This document shows, piece after piece, positions 51,787 to 62,230 of a DNA stretch of 64,000 bases. The position numbers were made by a program, and so were the translations under genes. The notes under the pieces were generated by a model, which did not search any database, was not told where the DNA came from, and saw only the letters and a program-made list of their open reading frames with translations. Each line of letters begins with the position of its first letter. Positions within the stretch are counted from its first letter, which is position 1. This stretch comes from Clostridiaceae bacterium (GTDB lineage Bacteria > Bacillota > Clostridia > Lachnospirales > Lachnospiraceae), in contig CAJTGE010000005.1 in assembly GCA_910575795.1 (NCBI GenBank), positions 62,001 to 126,000 on the forward strand, written 5' to 3'.

Positions 51787-54708
51787 ATGACAGTAAAGGA
51801 TTTAAACAGCTATCAGATACTGGAAGAACGGACGGTAAAGGAGCTTGGCTCAAAGGGAACCGTTCTGGAGCACAAAAAGACCGGAGCCAGGATATTTCTC
51901 CTCTCAAATGACGACGAGAACAAGGTGTTCTGTATAGGCTTCCGCACGCCGCCTTCGGACAGCACGGGGGTTCCCCATATTTTGGAGCACAGCGTATTAT
52001 GCGGCTCTGACAAATTTCCGGTCAAGGATCCCTTTGTGGAGCTGGTGAAGGGCTCTCTGAATACCTTTTTAAATGCCATGACGTATCCGGATAAGACCGT
52101 GTACCCCGTGGCGAGCTGCAATGACAAAGACTTCCAGAACCTGATGGATGTCTACATGGACGCGGTGCTGCACCCGGCTATCTATAAGGAAGAAAAGATC
52201 TTTCTGCAGGAGGGCTGGCACTATGAGCTGGAGTCCGAGGACGGCCCTGTGACGTACAACGGCGTGGTGTATAATGAGATGAAGGGCGCGTTTTCCTCCC
52301 CGGAGAGCGTCCTGGATCGCTATACGAGGAACGTGCTGTTCCCGGACACCTGCTATGCGCACGAGTCGGGCGGCGCGCCGGACGATATCCCGTCCCTGAC
52401 ATACGAAGCCTTTCTGAATTTCCACAAAACCTACTATCATCCGTCCAACAGCTTTATTTACCTGTACGGAAATATGGATATGGCGGAAAAGCTTGACTGG
52501 CTGGACAGAGAATATCTCTCCCGCTATGACCGCCAGCCGGTGGACTCGGCGATCGCGTCGCAGGAGGCGTTCGCCTCCCCGGTGGAAAAGGAGATTTTCT
52601 ATCCCATTACCGACGCGGAGAGTGAGGAGCAGGCGACCTATTTATCTGTCAATACCGTGGTCGGAGACGATCTGGACCCGGCGCTCTATATGGCGTTCCA
52701 GATCCTGGAATATGTCCTGATCGACGCGCCGGGCGCGCCCTTAAAGGAGGCGCTTATTGGGGCCGGGATCGGCCAGGATATCATGGGCGGATATGAAAAC
52801 GGCATCCTGCAGCCCTATTTCTCCGTGATCGCCAAAAATGCCTCAAAGGAACAAAAAGGCGAGTTTCTGGCGGTGGTGAAGGGAACCCTGCGCAGGCTCG
52901 CGGATCAGGGGATCGGCGAAAAGACGCTCCTGGCCGGAATCAATTACTATGAATTCCGCTACCGTGAGGCGGACTTCGGAAATGCGCCCAAGGGCCTGAT
53001 GTACGGCCTCCAGTGCCTGGATAGCTGGCTTTACGACGGCGATCCCTTTATGCACCTCGCATATGAGGACACCTTTGCCTTTTTAAAGAAGGGCGTAAAG
53101 GAGGGCTGGTTTGAGGGGCTTTTAAAGAAATACCTGCTGGATAACCCCTTTGAGGCCGTGATACTGGTAAGCCCGGAAAAGAATTTAACGGCAAAAGAGG
53201 AGGAAAAGCTCAGGATAAAGCTTGAGGCGTATAAAAACTCCCTCGCGAAGGAGGAGCGACGCGCCCTGATTGAGAGGACAGAGGCGCTCAAGGAATATCA
53301 GGATACGCCGTCCCCGAAGGAGGATCTGGAGAAGATTCCCCTGCTGTGCAGAGAGGACATAAAGCCGGATCCGGAGCCGCTGATCCTTGAAGAGCGCGTG
53401 ATAGACGGGACAACGGCGCTGTGCCATCCCATGAACACCTCAGGGATCGGCTATTTAAAGGTGATGTTTTACACAGACCGGGTTCCGTCAGAGGATCTGC
53501 CGTATGTGGGGCTCTTAAAATCCGTGCTGGGCTATGTGAACACTACAAAACACACCTACAGCGATCTATCGAATGAGATCAACTTAAACAGCGGCGGCAT
53601 CAGCTTAAATGTGACAGCCTATCCGGACGCGCAGTCCCCGGAGCGCTTTACAGGCGTGTTCAACGCGAGCGCCAGAGTGCTCTATGACAAGCTGGATTTC
53701 GGCTTTTCAGCGATCGCGGAGATCCTCCTGGACTCTGTGTTAGACGACGCGAAGCGCCTCGGCGAAATCCTGGCCGAGATGAAGTCGCGCAGCCAGATGA
53801 AGCTGAATTCCGCGGGCCACTCGGCGGCCATGATCCGCAGCCTGTCGTATTTTTCGCCGGTTTACAGCTTCCACGATCAGACAGGGGGCATTGCGTATTA
53901 CCATTTCCTTGAGGACATGGCCAGACACTTTGAGGAGAAGAAAGACGCCCTGACAGATAAGCTTAAGGAAACGGCAAAGCGGCTGTTTACGGCTGAAAAC
54001 ATGGTGATCAGCTATACGGCCGACGAGGAAGGGCTAAAGAGTCTTGAAGGCAGCCTTGCGCTGTTAAAGGACCGCCTGCCCGCAGGGGACGGAACGACAT
54101 ATCCCTTTGCGTTTGAAAAGAAGAACAGGAACGAGGGCTTTATAACCTCGTCCCAGGTCAACTATGTGGCGCGCAGCGGAAGCGTCTTTAAGAAGGGGCA
54201 ATCGTACACCGGGGCGCTGCGCATCCTGAAGGTGATCCTGGGCTATGATTACCTGTGGCTGAACGTCCGGGTCAAGGGCGGCGCGTACGGGGTCATGAAC
54301 GGCGTGGGCCGTTTTGGCGACGGGTATTTTGTATCCTACCGCGATCCGAAGCTTCAGGAAACGGCGCAGGTTTACGAGGGAGTGCCGGCGTACATTGAGA
54401 GCTTTGACGCGGATGAGCGCGATATGACCAAGTATGTGATCGGCACGATCAGCGATCTCGACGCCCCGCTGCTCCCGCCCTACAAGGGGGCAAAGGCCGA
54501 TTCCGCGTGGTTCTCGCATGTCACGGACGAGATGTTTGAGCAGGAGCGGCGCGAGATCCTGACCGCAGGGCCGGAGGATATACGGGCGCTTGCGGGGATT
54601 GTGCGCGAGGTTCTGTCAGAGGGGAGTCTGTGCGTGATTGGGAATGCGGAATGTATTCGGAAGTGTGAGGGGATGTTTGGGGAGATTAAAAATTTGTTTC
54701 AGATGTAG
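51787..54708 (+). CDS. M16C family zinc metallopeptidase (presequence-protease-like)
   Basis: 973 residues. The inverted zinc motif is HILEH (residues ~64-68) in GVPHILEHSVLCGSDKFPVKDPF, with the distal Glu in LQEGWHYELE. The M16C-associated and inactive second half follow, giving the ~970-residue clamshell architecture of PreP/Cym1 relatives. It degrades small unfolded peptides in the cytoplasm (no signal peptide). ATG 51787 is preferred: AAAAGGAAG lies six bases upstream, and the frame upstream (from 51709) has no homology. Confidence 0.9.
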   Translation: MTVKDLNSYQILEERTVKELGSKGTVLEHKKTGARIFLLSNDDENKVFCIGFRTPPSDSTGVPHILEHSVLCGSDKFPVKDPFVELVKGSLNTFLNAMTYPDKTVYPVASCNDKDFQNLMDVYMDAVLHPAIYKEEKIFLQEGWHYELESEDGPVTYNGVVYNEMKGAFSSPESVLDRYTRNVLFPDTCYAHESGGAPDDIPSLTYEAFLNFHKTYYHPSNSFIYLYGNMDMAEKLDWLDREYLSRYDRQPVDSAIASQEAFASPVEKEIFYPITDAESEEQATYLSVNTVVGDDLDPALYMAFQILEYVLIDAPGAPLKEALIGAGIGQDIMGGYENGILQPYFSVIAKNASKEQKGEFLAVVKGTLRRLADQGIGEKTLLAGINYYEFRYREADFGNAPKGLMYGLQCLDSWLYDGDPFMHLAYEDTFAFLKKGVKEGWFEGLLKKYLLDNPFEAVILVSPEKNLTAKEEEKLRIKLEAYKNSLAKEERRALIERTEALKEYQDTPSPKEDLEKIPLLCREDIKPDPEPLILEERVIDGTTALCHPMNTSGIGYLKVMFYTDRVPSEDLPYVGLLKSVLGYVNTTKHTYSDLSNEINLNSGGISLNVTAYPDAQSPERFTGVFNASARVLYDKLDFGFSAIAEILLDSVLDDAKRLGEILAEMKSRSQMKLNSAGHSAAMIRSLSYFSPVYSFHDQTGGIAYYHFLEDMARHFEEKKDALTDKLKETAKRLFTAENMVISYTADEEGLKSLEGSLALLKDRLPAGDGTTYPFAFEKKNRNEGFITSSQVNYVARSGSVFKKGQSYTGALRILKVILGYDYLWLNVRVKGGAYGVMNGVGRFGDGYFVSYRDPKLQETAQVYEGVPAYIESFDADERDMTKYVIGTISDLDAPLLPPYKGAKADSAWFSHVTDEMFEQERREILTAGPEDIRALAGIVREVLSEGSLCVIGNAECIRKCEGMFGEIKNLFQM

Positions 54709-54775
54709 ATAACGTTTGACATTTAAGAATCTTGGGGCGGAGTGTATGAGGGCCGTGCTTTGGCGTGAGGGGGCA

Positions 54776-54913
54776 GCCATCGTCAGGTTCTATATCCATA
54801 AGGAACCCGTAGAAAACCGCCGGCGCTTAGCGGGGTCTTTTCAAGCTTAGCGTCCGCTGCGCTTTTCTCCGGGCGGGAGCGGGGTTCCGTTGGATATAAA
54901 GCCTGACGCTGGC
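54776..54913 (+). repeat. 138-bp structured repeat, copy R3
   Basis: The ends GCCATCGTCAGG-TTCTATATCCA (54776-54798) and TGGATATAAA-GCCTGACGCTGGC (54891-54913) pair with two mismatches and one G-T. Inner pairs are GGAACCC with GGGTTCC, CGCTTAGC with GCTTAGCG, and CTCC with GGAG. It shares its core with R2 and lies in the 359-base gap before era; nothing else is recognisable there. Confidence 0.9.
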
Positions 54914-55067
54914 GGCCCCCTCACGACAAACCAAAGTGGCCAATTATTTCATAAAGGAAATGATGTTGTCATTTGAGGTATCCAGGCTGTTTGTAATACA
55001 AGGAGGAAAAGATATTTCGCATAGCGGCTCGTCTGCCCATGCAGCGCCGTTTCTGAGGGGAGAAGAT

Positions 55068-55976
55068 ATGCAGAAAGAGTTAAAATCAGGCTTTGCGGCG
55101 CTGATCGGGCGGCCGAATGTGGGGAAATCCACGCTGATGAACCATTTGATCGGACAGAAAATCGCGATTACTTCCGAAAAGCCGCAGACAACGAGAAACC
55201 GGATCCAGACGGTTTTGACGGATGAGCGCGGGCAGATCGTATTTCTGGACACGCCGGGTATTCACAAGGCGAAAAATAAGCTGGGCGAGTATATGGTCAG
55301 CGTGGCGGAGCGCACGTTGAAGGAAGTGGATGCGATCCTCTGGCTGGTAGAGCCCACGACCTTTATCGGGGCCGGGGAACGCCATATCGCGGAGCAGCTA
55401 AACCGCGTGAAAACACCGGTTCTTCTGGTGATCAACAAGATCGATACCGTGAAAAAGGAGGAGATCCTGGCCTTTATCGCGGCTTATAAGGATATCTGCG
55501 ATTTTGCGGAGATTGTTCCGGTCTCGGCGCTTAAGGAGATAAATCTGGAGGATTTGAAGGAGTGTATCTTTAAATATCTGCCAGAGGGCCCATGCTTTTA
55601 TGATGAGGATACGATCACGGATCAGCCTATGCGCCAGATCTGCGCGGAGCTTGTGCGCGAAAAGGCCCTGCGGCTTTTGGATGATGAGATACCGCACGGG
55701 ATCGCAGTGGTGGTGGAGCGGATGAAGGAACGGCCGAACGGGCTGATCGATGTGGATGCCACGATCGTCTGCGAGCGCGATTCGCATAAAGGGATTATTA
55801 TCGGAAAGGGCGGATCGATGCTTAAGCGGATCGGGACGGCGGCGCGCACGGAGATTGAGAACCTGATGGACGCCAGAATTAACTTGAAGCTGTGGGTTAA
55901 GGTGCGCAGGGAGTGGCGCGACAGCGATCTCTATATGAAGAATTACGGATATAATCCCAGGGAAATTGGGAGTTAG
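55068..55976 (+). CDS. era: Era GTPase, ribosome assembly factor
   Basis: 302 residues. GTPase motifs: GRPNVGKST (G1), DTPGIHKAK (G3), NKID (G4); the C-terminal KH domain has HKGIIIGKGGSMLKRIGTAAR. Era binds 16S rRNA and 30S subunits. ATG 55068 is chosen because GAGGGGAG lies upstream and it matches the usual start (QKELKSGFAALIGRPNVGKS); the upstream frame from 54936 is non-conserved. recO follows 18 bases after. Confidence 0.96.
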   Translation: MQKELKSGFAALIGRPNVGKSTLMNHLIGQKIAITSEKPQTTRNRIQTVLTDERGQIVFLDTPGIHKAKNKLGEYMVSVAERTLKEVDAILWLVEPTTFIGAGERHIAEQLNRVKTPVLLVINKIDTVKKEEILAFIAAYKDICDFAEIVPVSALKEINLEDLKECIFKYLPEGPCFYDEDTITDQPMRQICAELVREKALRLLDDEIPHGIAVVVERMKERPNGLIDVDATIVCERDSHKGIIIGKGGSMLKRIGTAARTEIENLMDARINLKLWVKVRREWRDSDLYMKNYGYNPREIGS

Positions 55977-55994
55977 GCATAAGGGGCGGATGGT

Positions 55995-56648
55995 ATGCGG
56001 GATCTCGTGCAGGCGACGGGGATGGTTCTGATGGCCGCCCCGTCCGGGGAATATGACAAGCGTCTTGTGATTCTGACAAAGGAGAGGGGGAAGATCACAG
56101 CGTTTGCCAGGGGGGCCAAGCGGCCCGGAAGCCTTCTTCGGGCGCCCGGCCGGCCGTTTGCGTTCGGGAGCTTTACTCTGGCGCAGGGGCGGGACGCTTA
56201 CAGCCTCTACGGCGCGGAAATCGAGAATTATTTTGAAGGGCTGGAAAAGGACGTGGAATGCGCGTGCTATGCCTCGTATTTTGCGGAATTCGCCGCCTAT
56301 TACGGGCGGGAGGGCATTGACGGGGGAGAGACGCTGCGCCTTTTATACCAGTCCTTTCGGGCGCTTTTAAAGCCGGCTCTCCCCAATTCGCTGGTCCAGC
56401 GCATCTTTGAGCTGAGGATCATGGTCATAAACGGGGAGTACACAAGCAAGCCTCCTGTATCCACGGGCGATTCGGCTGCGTATGCCTGGGAGTATACGGC
56501 GTTTTCGCCGATCGAAAAGCTGTATACATTTCTCCTTAAGGAGGATGCTTTTGGGGAATTCAGGCGGTGCGTGGAGGAGAATAAGAGGCGGTTTATTGAC
56601 AGGGAATTTCATTCTCTTGAAATTCTGCGGGCGCTGCAGAGGGAGTGA
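55995..56648 (+). CDS. recO: DNA repair protein RecO
   Basis: 217 residues. The N-terminal OB fold carries TGMVLMAAPSGEYDKRLVILTKERGKITAFARGAKRPGSLLRA, the RecO hallmark, followed by a helical domain. It loads RecA on SSB-coated DNA in the RecFOR pathway. It is short compared with the ~245-residue norm, and the CxxC zinc pairs of many RecO proteins are not visible. It sits between era and a pseudouridine synthase, as is usual. Confidence 0.92.
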   Translation: MRDLVQATGMVLMAAPSGEYDKRLVILTKERGKITAFARGAKRPGSLLRAPGRPFAFGSFTLAQGRDAYSLYGAEIENYFEGLEKDVECACYASYFAEFAAYYGREGIDGGETLRLLYQSFRALLKPALPNSLVQRIFELRIMVINGEYTSKPPVSTGDSAAYAWEYTAFSPIEKLYTFLLKEDAFGEFRRCVEENKRRFIDREFHSLEILRALQRE

Positions 56649-56653
56649 TGTTT

Positions 56654-56700
56654 CGTAACAGTTCAGAGGGGCGGGAGGATACCCCGTTCGGCCTGTTACG
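56654..56700 (+). repeat. Palindrome of the GTAACNGTTCAG type between recO and the pseudouridine synthase
   Basis: CGTAACAG (56654-56661) pairs with CTGTTACG (56693-56700), with an inner GGGG/CCCC pair. Flanking TGTTT and ATGTTTCA extend the symmetry. There is no T-run. Confidence 0.6.
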
Positions 56701-56769
56701 ATGTTTCAAATATGCTCTGGCAGAGGTGTGAACCGAAACTGGATAAGAAAACCGGGGAGAATACAGATT

Positions 56770-57552
56770 ATGGCAGAGAGAAACAGGCAGGATAAGGAGG
56801 GCGCGCGCCCGGCTGCGGGTTCGCCTGTTAAAGGGATCCGTCTGAACAAATATTTAAGTGAGGCGGGCGTCTGCTCGCGGCGTGAGGCGGATCGGAGGAT
56901 CGCGGCCGGCGAGGTGTTTGTGGACGGGAAACGGGCGTCAACCGGAATGCGGGTATTTCCCTCCCAGGAAATCGTGTGCGGCGGCAGGCGGGTGACAGGG
57001 GGAGAGCGCCCGGTGCTTCTGGCGGTCAATAAGCCCAGGGGGATCGTGTGTACGACCTCGGATAAGGACCGCGCGGAGAATATTGTGGATTTTATCAGAT
57101 TTCCCTCCCGCATTTACCCTGTGGGGCGCCTCGATAAGGAATCAGAGGGGCTGCTTCTGATGACGAACCAGGGCGGGCTCTCGGATCAGATCCTGCGCGC
57201 CCGGAACGGCCATGAAAAGGAGTATGAGGTGACGGTCAGCCGTCCGGTAAACGATGCGTTTATCCGCCGTATGGCGGGCGGCGTGCCGATTCTGGGGACA
57301 GTCACAAGGCCCTGCTATGTGGAAAAGACGGGAGAGCGTTCCTTTCGTATCACACTGACCCAGGGGATGAACCGCCAGATCCGCCGAATGTGCGAGGCCC
57401 TGGGCTTTGAGGTGACGGCCTTAAAGCGGGTGCGTATCATGAATATCAGGCTGGCAGGCTTAAAGACAGGGGAGTACCGCGAGGTTACGAAGGAAGAGTG
57501 GGAGGAGCTTTCAAGGCTTCTTAACGGGAACGGGAGACAGCCGGCGCGCTGA
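56770..57552 (+). CDS. rRNA pseudouridine synthase (RluB/E/F family)
   Basis: 260 residues. An S4 RNA-binding domain (RLNKYLSEAGVCSRREADRRIAAGEVFVDG) precedes the catalytic domain with VGRLDKESEGLLLMTN, in which the Asp of GRLD is the nucleophile, and MNRQIRRMCEALG. It makes pseudouridine in 23S rRNA, most similar to RluF/RluB types; which site is not decidable. ATG 56770 has GGGGAG ten bases upstream. Confidence 0.88.
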   Translation: MAERNRQDKEGARPAAGSPVKGIRLNKYLSEAGVCSRREADRRIAAGEVFVDGKRASTGMRVFPSQEIVCGGRRVTGGERPVLLAVNKPRGIVCTTSDKDRAENIVDFIRFPSRIYPVGRLDKESEGLLLMTNQGGLSDQILRARNGHEKEYEVTVSRPVNDAFIRRMAGGVPILGTVTRPCYVEKTGERSFRITLTQGMNRQIRRMCEALGFEVTALKRVRIMNIRLAGLKTGEYREVTKEEWEELSRLLNGNGRQPAR

Positions 57553-57590
57553 GTGCAGAGGACGCGGACCGCGGGTGATGTCCCCCGGGA

Positions 57591-59843
57591 ATGGATGCGA
57601 TGATGTATGATGCGCCGTGCAGACGGGCAGTTGCAGAAATGGATGGGATCAGAATGCAGTATAAAACGCAGGACAGAGTGCAGACAGAGGAGGAAAAGGG
57701 GCAGGAGGCCGGGCAGGCCGGCGCTGTCAGGAGGATCCGCGAACTGGTTGAGCGGCTGAGAGAGGCCGGGCGCGCCTATTATCAGGAGAGCCGCGAGATC
57801 ATGAGCAATCTTGAGTACGACAGGCTTTACGACGAGCTGCTTTTGCTGGAAAAGGAAACGGGCGTGGTGCTGAGCGGCAGCCCGACGAGAAACGTTGGCT
57901 TCGAGGTCGTGAGCTCGCTTCCAAAGGAGCGCCATGAGAGCCCGATGCTGTCGCTCAACAAGACAAAGAGCGTGGAAGAGCTGGGAGAATGGCTCGGAGA
58001 GCAGACGGGACTGCTCTCCTGGAAGCTGGACGGGCTGACGATTGTGCTGACCTACGATAAAGGGGAGCTCCAGAAGGCCGTGACGCGCGGCAGCGGGGAG
58101 ATCGGGGAGGTTATCACAAGCAATGCCCGCGTATTTGCCAATGTGCCGCTGCAGATCGCGTTTCAGGGAAAGGCAGTCCTGCGGGGCGAGGCGGTCATCC
58201 GCTACCCGGATTTTGAGCGGATCAATGAACAGATTGAGGATGTGGACGCCCGCTATAAGAACCCGCGGAATCTCTGCAGCGGCTCGGTCCGCCAGCAGGA
58301 CAGCGCGGTGACGGCCCGCCGGAACGTACGTTTCTATGCGTTCAGCCTGGTAAGCGCGGACGGGGTGGATTTCAATAATTCCCGCAAGGAGCAGTTTGTA
58401 TGGCTCTCCTCCCAGGGCTTTGATGTCGTGGAGTATCAGGAAGTGGAGCGGGAGACGCTGGCCGAAGCGGTCCATGCGTTTTCCGGCCGGGTGGGGCAAA
58501 ACGATATTCCCTCTGACGGCCTGGTTCTCCTGTATGACGACATTGCATACGGCCGCTCGCTGGGCCGCACCGATAAATTCCCAAGGGATTCCATTGCCTT
58601 TAAATGGGCGGACGAGCTGCAGGAAACGACGCTTTCCTATATTGAATGGAGCGCCTCAAGGACAGGGCTTATCAATCCCGTGGCCGTATTTGAGCCTGTG
58701 GAGCTGGAGGGGACGACGGTCAGCCGCGCCAGCGTCCACAATTTAAGCATACTCGAGGGGCTTGAGCTGGGAGCCGGCGATCGGATCACGGTGTATAAGG
58801 CCAATATGATCATCCCTCAGATTGCAGAAAATTTAACAAAGAGCGGCGTCCGCGATATACCAAAAACGTGCCCGGTGTGCGGCGGGCCGACGAAGATCCG
58901 GCAGATGAATGACGTGAAGGCCCTGTACTGCACAAACCCTGAGTGCCAGGCAAAGAAGATCAAGAGCTTTACATTGTTTACCAGCCGGGACGCCCTCAAT
59001 ATCCGCGGGCTTTCCGAGGCGACGCTTGAAAAATTCATCGGCGTGGGTTTTGTCCATGAGTACGCGGATCTGTTCCATCTGGACAGACACGAGGATGAGA
59101 TCGTAAAGATGGACGGCTTTGGCCGGAAATCATTTGATAACCTGACGGAGGCGACAAAGGCCGCCTCGGAAACGACGCTTCCGCGGGTGATATTCAGCCT
59201 TGGAATCACAGGGATCGGGCTGGCAAACGCGAAGATGCTCTGCCGCCATTTTAAGAACGATTTTGAAGCGATGCGAAACGCGGACCGGGAAGAGCTGGTG
59301 TCTGTGGACGGCATAGGAGAGGTGCTGGCGGACGCCTGGATCGAATTTTTCTCGGACAAGGGCAATAATGGGATTGTGGACCGGCTGCTTGCGGAGCTGA
59401 CCATTACCGCCCCGCCGGACGGGGAGGACGATGGCGAAGAGGCGGCGCTTGCAGGGCTGAACTTTGTCATCACCGGGAGCGTGGAGCATTTTAAGAACCG
59501 TAAGGAGCTGAAGGAGCGGATCGAGGCGCTGGGGGGCAAGGTGACCGGATCTGTGACGGGAAAGACGAATTACCTCATCAACAATGATACCGCTTCCGCC
59601 TCCTCAAAAAACAAAAAAGCCCGTGAGCTGGGCGTTCCGGTGATTTCAGAGGAGATGTTTCTGGCTTTGCTTGAGGAGAGAGGCGGAGGGGACGGCGCGG
59701 CAGAAGGCGGCGAAGAGATGGAGGACGGCGCAGCAGCAGGCAGCGGCAAAGCACCGAAGGATGACACAGAACCGGGGGACGGCAGGGATGCTTTAGACCT
59801 GCCTGCACAGCAGAAGAAAGAAGGAGACGAACATGCCGATTAA
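57591..59843 (+). CDS. ligA: NAD-dependent DNA ligase with long acidic tail
   Basis: Up to 750 residues. Domain Ia has [22 protein letters not shown]; the adenylation motif is WKLDG (Lys145 from ATG 57591); a zinc finger has CPVCGG...CTNPEC near residue 426; helix-hairpin-helix repeats and a BRCT domain ([32 protein letters not shown]) follow. It seals nicks in DNA replication. After BRCT there is an unusual ~50-residue Gly/Glu/Asp/Ala-rich tail (about 59680-59840). The exact start is unsure: homologues begin near residue 45, and an internal start such as 57654 is possible. metA overlaps its end. Confidence 0.9.
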   Translation: MDAMMYDAPCRRAVAEMDGIRMQYKTQDRVQTEEEKGQEAGQAGAVRRIRELVERLREAGRAYYQESREIMSNLEYDRLYDELLLLEKETGVVLSGSPTRNVGFEVVSSLPKERHESPMLSLNKTKSVEELGEWLGEQTGLLSWKLDGLTIVLTYDKGELQKAVTRGSGEIGEVITSNARVFANVPLQIAFQGKAVLRGEAVIRYPDFERINEQIEDVDARYKNPRNLCSGSVRQQDSAVTARRNVRFYAFSLVSADGVDFNNSRKEQFVWLSSQGFDVVEYQEVERETLAEAVHAFSGRVGQNDIPSDGLVLLYDDIAYGRSLGRTDKFPRDSIAFKWADELQETTLSYIEWSASRTGLINPVAVFEPVELEGTTVSRASVHNLSILEGLELGAGDRITVYKANMIIPQIAENLTKSGVRDIPKTCPVCGGPTKIRQMNDVKALYCTNPECQAKKIKSFTLFTSRDALNIRGLSEATLEKFIGVGFVHEYADLFHLDRHEDEIVKMDGFGRKSFDNLTEATKAASETTLPRVIFSLGITGIGLANAKMLCRHFKNDFEAMRNADREELVSVDGIGEVLADAWIEFFSDKGNNGIVDRLLAELTITAPPDGEDDGEEAALAGLNFVITGSVEHFKNRKELKERIEALGGKVTGSVTGKTNYLINNDTASASSKNKKARELGVPVISEEMFLALLEERGGGDGAAEGGEEMEDGAAAGSGKAPKDDTEPGDGRDALDLPAQQKKEGDEHAD

Positions 59844-60750
59844 AATACAAAGGGGCCTGCCGGCTAAATCCGTGCTGGAATCTGAGAATATATTTGTTAT
59901 GGATGAGGATAGGGCGTTAAGCCAGGATATCCGCCCTCTGGAGATCCTGATTCTGAACCTGATGCCGATCAAAGAGGACACGGAGACGCAGCTTCTGCGC
60001 GCACTGTCAAATACGCCTCTGCAGGTGGACTGCACGTTCCTGATGATTGCCTCGCACGAATCGAAGAATACTTCGGCAAGCCATCTGAATAAATTTTATA
60101 TCACCTTTGACGAGGTGAAAAACAGCCGGTTTGACGGGATGATCATTACCGGAGCGCCGGTGGAGAACCTGGAATATGAGGAGGTCCATTACTGGCCGGA
60201 GCTGTCGGCTATTATGGAGTGGAGCAAGAGCCATGTGACCTCCACTCTGCACATCTGCTGGGGCGCCCAGGCCGGTTTGTATTACCACTACGGCATTCCG
60301 AAATACGCGAGGAAAAAGAAGCTCTCCGGTATTTACCGCCATAAGGTTCTGGACCGCAAGGTTCCGCTGGTGCGCAGCCTGGATGATTACTTTTACTGCC
60401 CGCATTCGCGCTATACCGAAGTGCGCAGGGAAGATATTGACAAGCGCCCGGAGCTGACGGTGCTGGCCCGGTCGGAGGAGGCCGGCGTGTTCCTTGTCAT
60501 GAGCCGGGACGGAAAGCAGATCTTCATGCAGGGCCACCCGGAATATGACAGGATGACTTTGAATAACGAGTACCACCGCGATTTGAAGAAAGGGCTTGAT
60601 CCGGAGCTGCCGTGCAATTATTATGAAAACAATGATCCCTTCTCCATGCCGGCGCTTACGTGGAGGAATATGGCGAATACGCTGTACTCGAACTGGCTGA
60701 ATTATTACGTTTACCAGGAGACGCCGTATGATTTGTATGGGAAGGCGTGA
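59833..60750 (+). CDS. metA: Homoserine O-acyltransferase (acetyl type predicted)
   Basis: 305 residues. [16 protein letters not shown] holds the catalytic Cys (near 142), QGHPEYDRM the His-Glu pair. It acylates homoserine, the first committed step to methionine. Residue 111 is Glu ([12 protein letters not shown]); in this family Glu111 goes with acetyl-CoA and Gly111 with succinyl-CoA, so acetyltransferase activity is predicted. It starts within the ligA end (11-base overlap). Confidence 0.93.
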   Translation: MPIKIQRGLPAKSVLESENIFVMDEDRALSQDIRPLEILILNLMPIKEDTETQLLRALSNTPLQVDCTFLMIASHESKNTSASHLNKFYITFDEVKNSRFDGMIITGAPVENLEYEEVHYWPELSAIMEWSKSHVTSTLHICWGAQAGLYYHYGIPKYARKKKLSGIYRHKVLDRKVPLVRSLDDYFYCPHSRYTEVRREDIDKRPELTVLARSEEAGVFLVMSRDGKQIFMQGHPEYDRMTLNNEYHRDLKKGLDPELPCNYYENNDPFSMPALTWRNMANTLYSNWLNYYVYQETPYDLYGKA

Positions 60751-60854
60751 GAGGGCAGGCGATGTGAACGCTTTGGGGAGAGGTAAGCTATAAGCACAGC
60801 AGATATTTTGCAGCTTATGAGTCTTTAGCGCCTGAGACTGGGAGGGTGGATAAA

Positions 60855-61444
60855 ATGAACAATGTCAATATTCCTGTCGGCCTTTCCGATTTTAAATTCA
60901 TCAGAAAAAAATGGCTTTTATTATATTGATAAAACCGGGTTAATTGAGGAGCTGCTGAAAACAGACGCCACACAGGTTCCCCTGATTACACGTCCCAGAC
61001 GTTTTGGAACAACCCTCGGCATGAGCATGATGGCTGAATTTTTTGATATCCGGAGGATATATTATTGAACCGATTGAGCCCAACCTGACCTATGATGCGC
61101 TGCATTCTTCTGAAAGGAATATCCGGACACTGCTGTATTTCGCTGGTTATCTGATCAGGATGCGGCCAAAAGATATCCCGGAGACTCCCGGTAGCGGGAG
61201 CCTCGAACTGACGATACCGAACGCTGAAATCAGGGCCTTATTCAGGAAAAGCGTCAATGAATGGTTCCTGGCAAAAACCGAAGCCGGCGGCCGTTCAGCA
61301 CTGTTTGACGCGCTGTGGAAGGGTGATGCCAGGAGGCGGCAGGAGTATATAAACGGCCCGCTGTTTGATACAATTAGTTTTTACGGCTATCAGGAAAACA
61401 TTTACCACGCATTCCTGGCCGGACAGCTTTCCCGAACAGGATAA
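60855..61444 (+). pseudogene. Decayed AAA-ATPase-like / nuclease-fold gene
   Basis: Relic of the family seen at 5691-7469. Starting at ATG 60855 (GGGAGG upstream) it reads NNVNIPVGLSDFKFIR, then a frameshift at a run of seven A (about 60905-60911) moves to a second frame reading NGFYYIDKTGLIEEL and RPRRFGTTLGMSM, where the Walker A Lys is Thr. The frame then stops and the sequence jumps to the C-terminal region (NLTYDALHSSERNIRTLLYFAGYL, 61043-61444), so ~300 codons between are deleted. The C-terminal nuclease core is absent. Clearly non-functional. Confidence 0.85.
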
Positions 61445-61453
61445 GACGATCAT

Positions 61454-62230
61454 TTATCTTCCTAACACCTTTTTCCTGTAAGCGTCAAGCGCCCCCTCGG
61501 GCACCACCTTTCCGTCATTGGTATCAATGGCGCTGTTGCGCTCCTTAAGAAGCGCCATGAGAGCCTGCCCGGCGGCTTCCGTTGTGTCGGAGGTGTCAGT
61601 GACTCCATTGGAAGCGATCAGCGTAATGGCCAGGCCATGGATCTTTTTGGAGCGTTTTCCGGTGTTGATGTAATATGTATAATCGTTGAAGCAGCAGGCC
61701 CTTACATCCTTCACCCGCATGACAATCAGGGCGGGATTTGCCAGATAAATATAGTCTCTTGTGAGCAATCCGTCCTTGTTGGTGGCGCTTGAGAGAACCC
61801 GGTCAATGCCTGCTGTCAGCTTTAAGATGCAGGTGTCGGAGGCGACGGCCTGCCGGTCAAAGGCTTCGATCTCACTCTCCGGCAACTGGCTCTTTTTCGC
61901 GGAAAGTTTGATATAATCGCTCCTTTTCTGCCTCGTGTTCCTGATGAAGAAATAAAGGATGATCCCGGAAATCAGCGCGATCACAGCGAAGAAGCCGCAG
62001 ATCACCAGGCCTGCTCCCAGCATATCGTCCTTCCCCTCAGCCATAAATTCCATGGTTCTTCCAATGCCCCAAAAGAGCCCGAAAAGAGCGCCGATTACCC
62101 ACACGCCGATGACGATAATCCCGACGAAGCTCCGGCGCTTTAAGGTTTTTGAAGCGCTCTCAAATACGGATCCGGTGGGGAAATGCTTCTGCGCATATCC
62201 CTCATTCATTTTCTGAAAAAAGTCTGTCAT
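61454..62230 (-). CDS. Membrane protein of unknown function
   Basis: 258 residues with two membrane helices (about residues 33-56 and 70-96), then a cytoplasmic C-terminal domain of ~150 residues with beta character (CILKLTAGIDRVLSSATNKDGLLTRDYIYL, FNDYTYYINTGKRSKKIHGLAITLIA). No family recognised. ATG 62230 has AAAGAGGT eight bases upstream and lies just after a TTGGAC-18-TATAAT promoter. It is convergent with the pseudogene and monocistronic. Confidence 0.7.
   Translation of the reverse strand: MTDFFQKMNEGYAQKHFPTGSVFESASKTLKRRSFVGIIVIGVWVIGALFGLFWGIGRTMEFMAEGKDDMLGAGLVICGFFAVIALISGIILYFFIRNTRQKRSDYIKLSAKKSQLPESEIEAFDRQAVASDTCILKLTAGIDRVLSSATNKDGLLTRDYIYLANPALIVMRVKDVRACCFNDYTYYINTGKRSKKIHGLAITLIASNGVTDTSDTTEAAGQALMALLKERNSAIDTNDGKVVPEGALDAYRKKVLGR

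Noticed and set aside
54936-55067. N-terminal extension of Era from ATG 54936
   Set aside because: Era homologues begin at the KELKSGFAALIGR block, and ATG 55068 has the better ribosome binding site.
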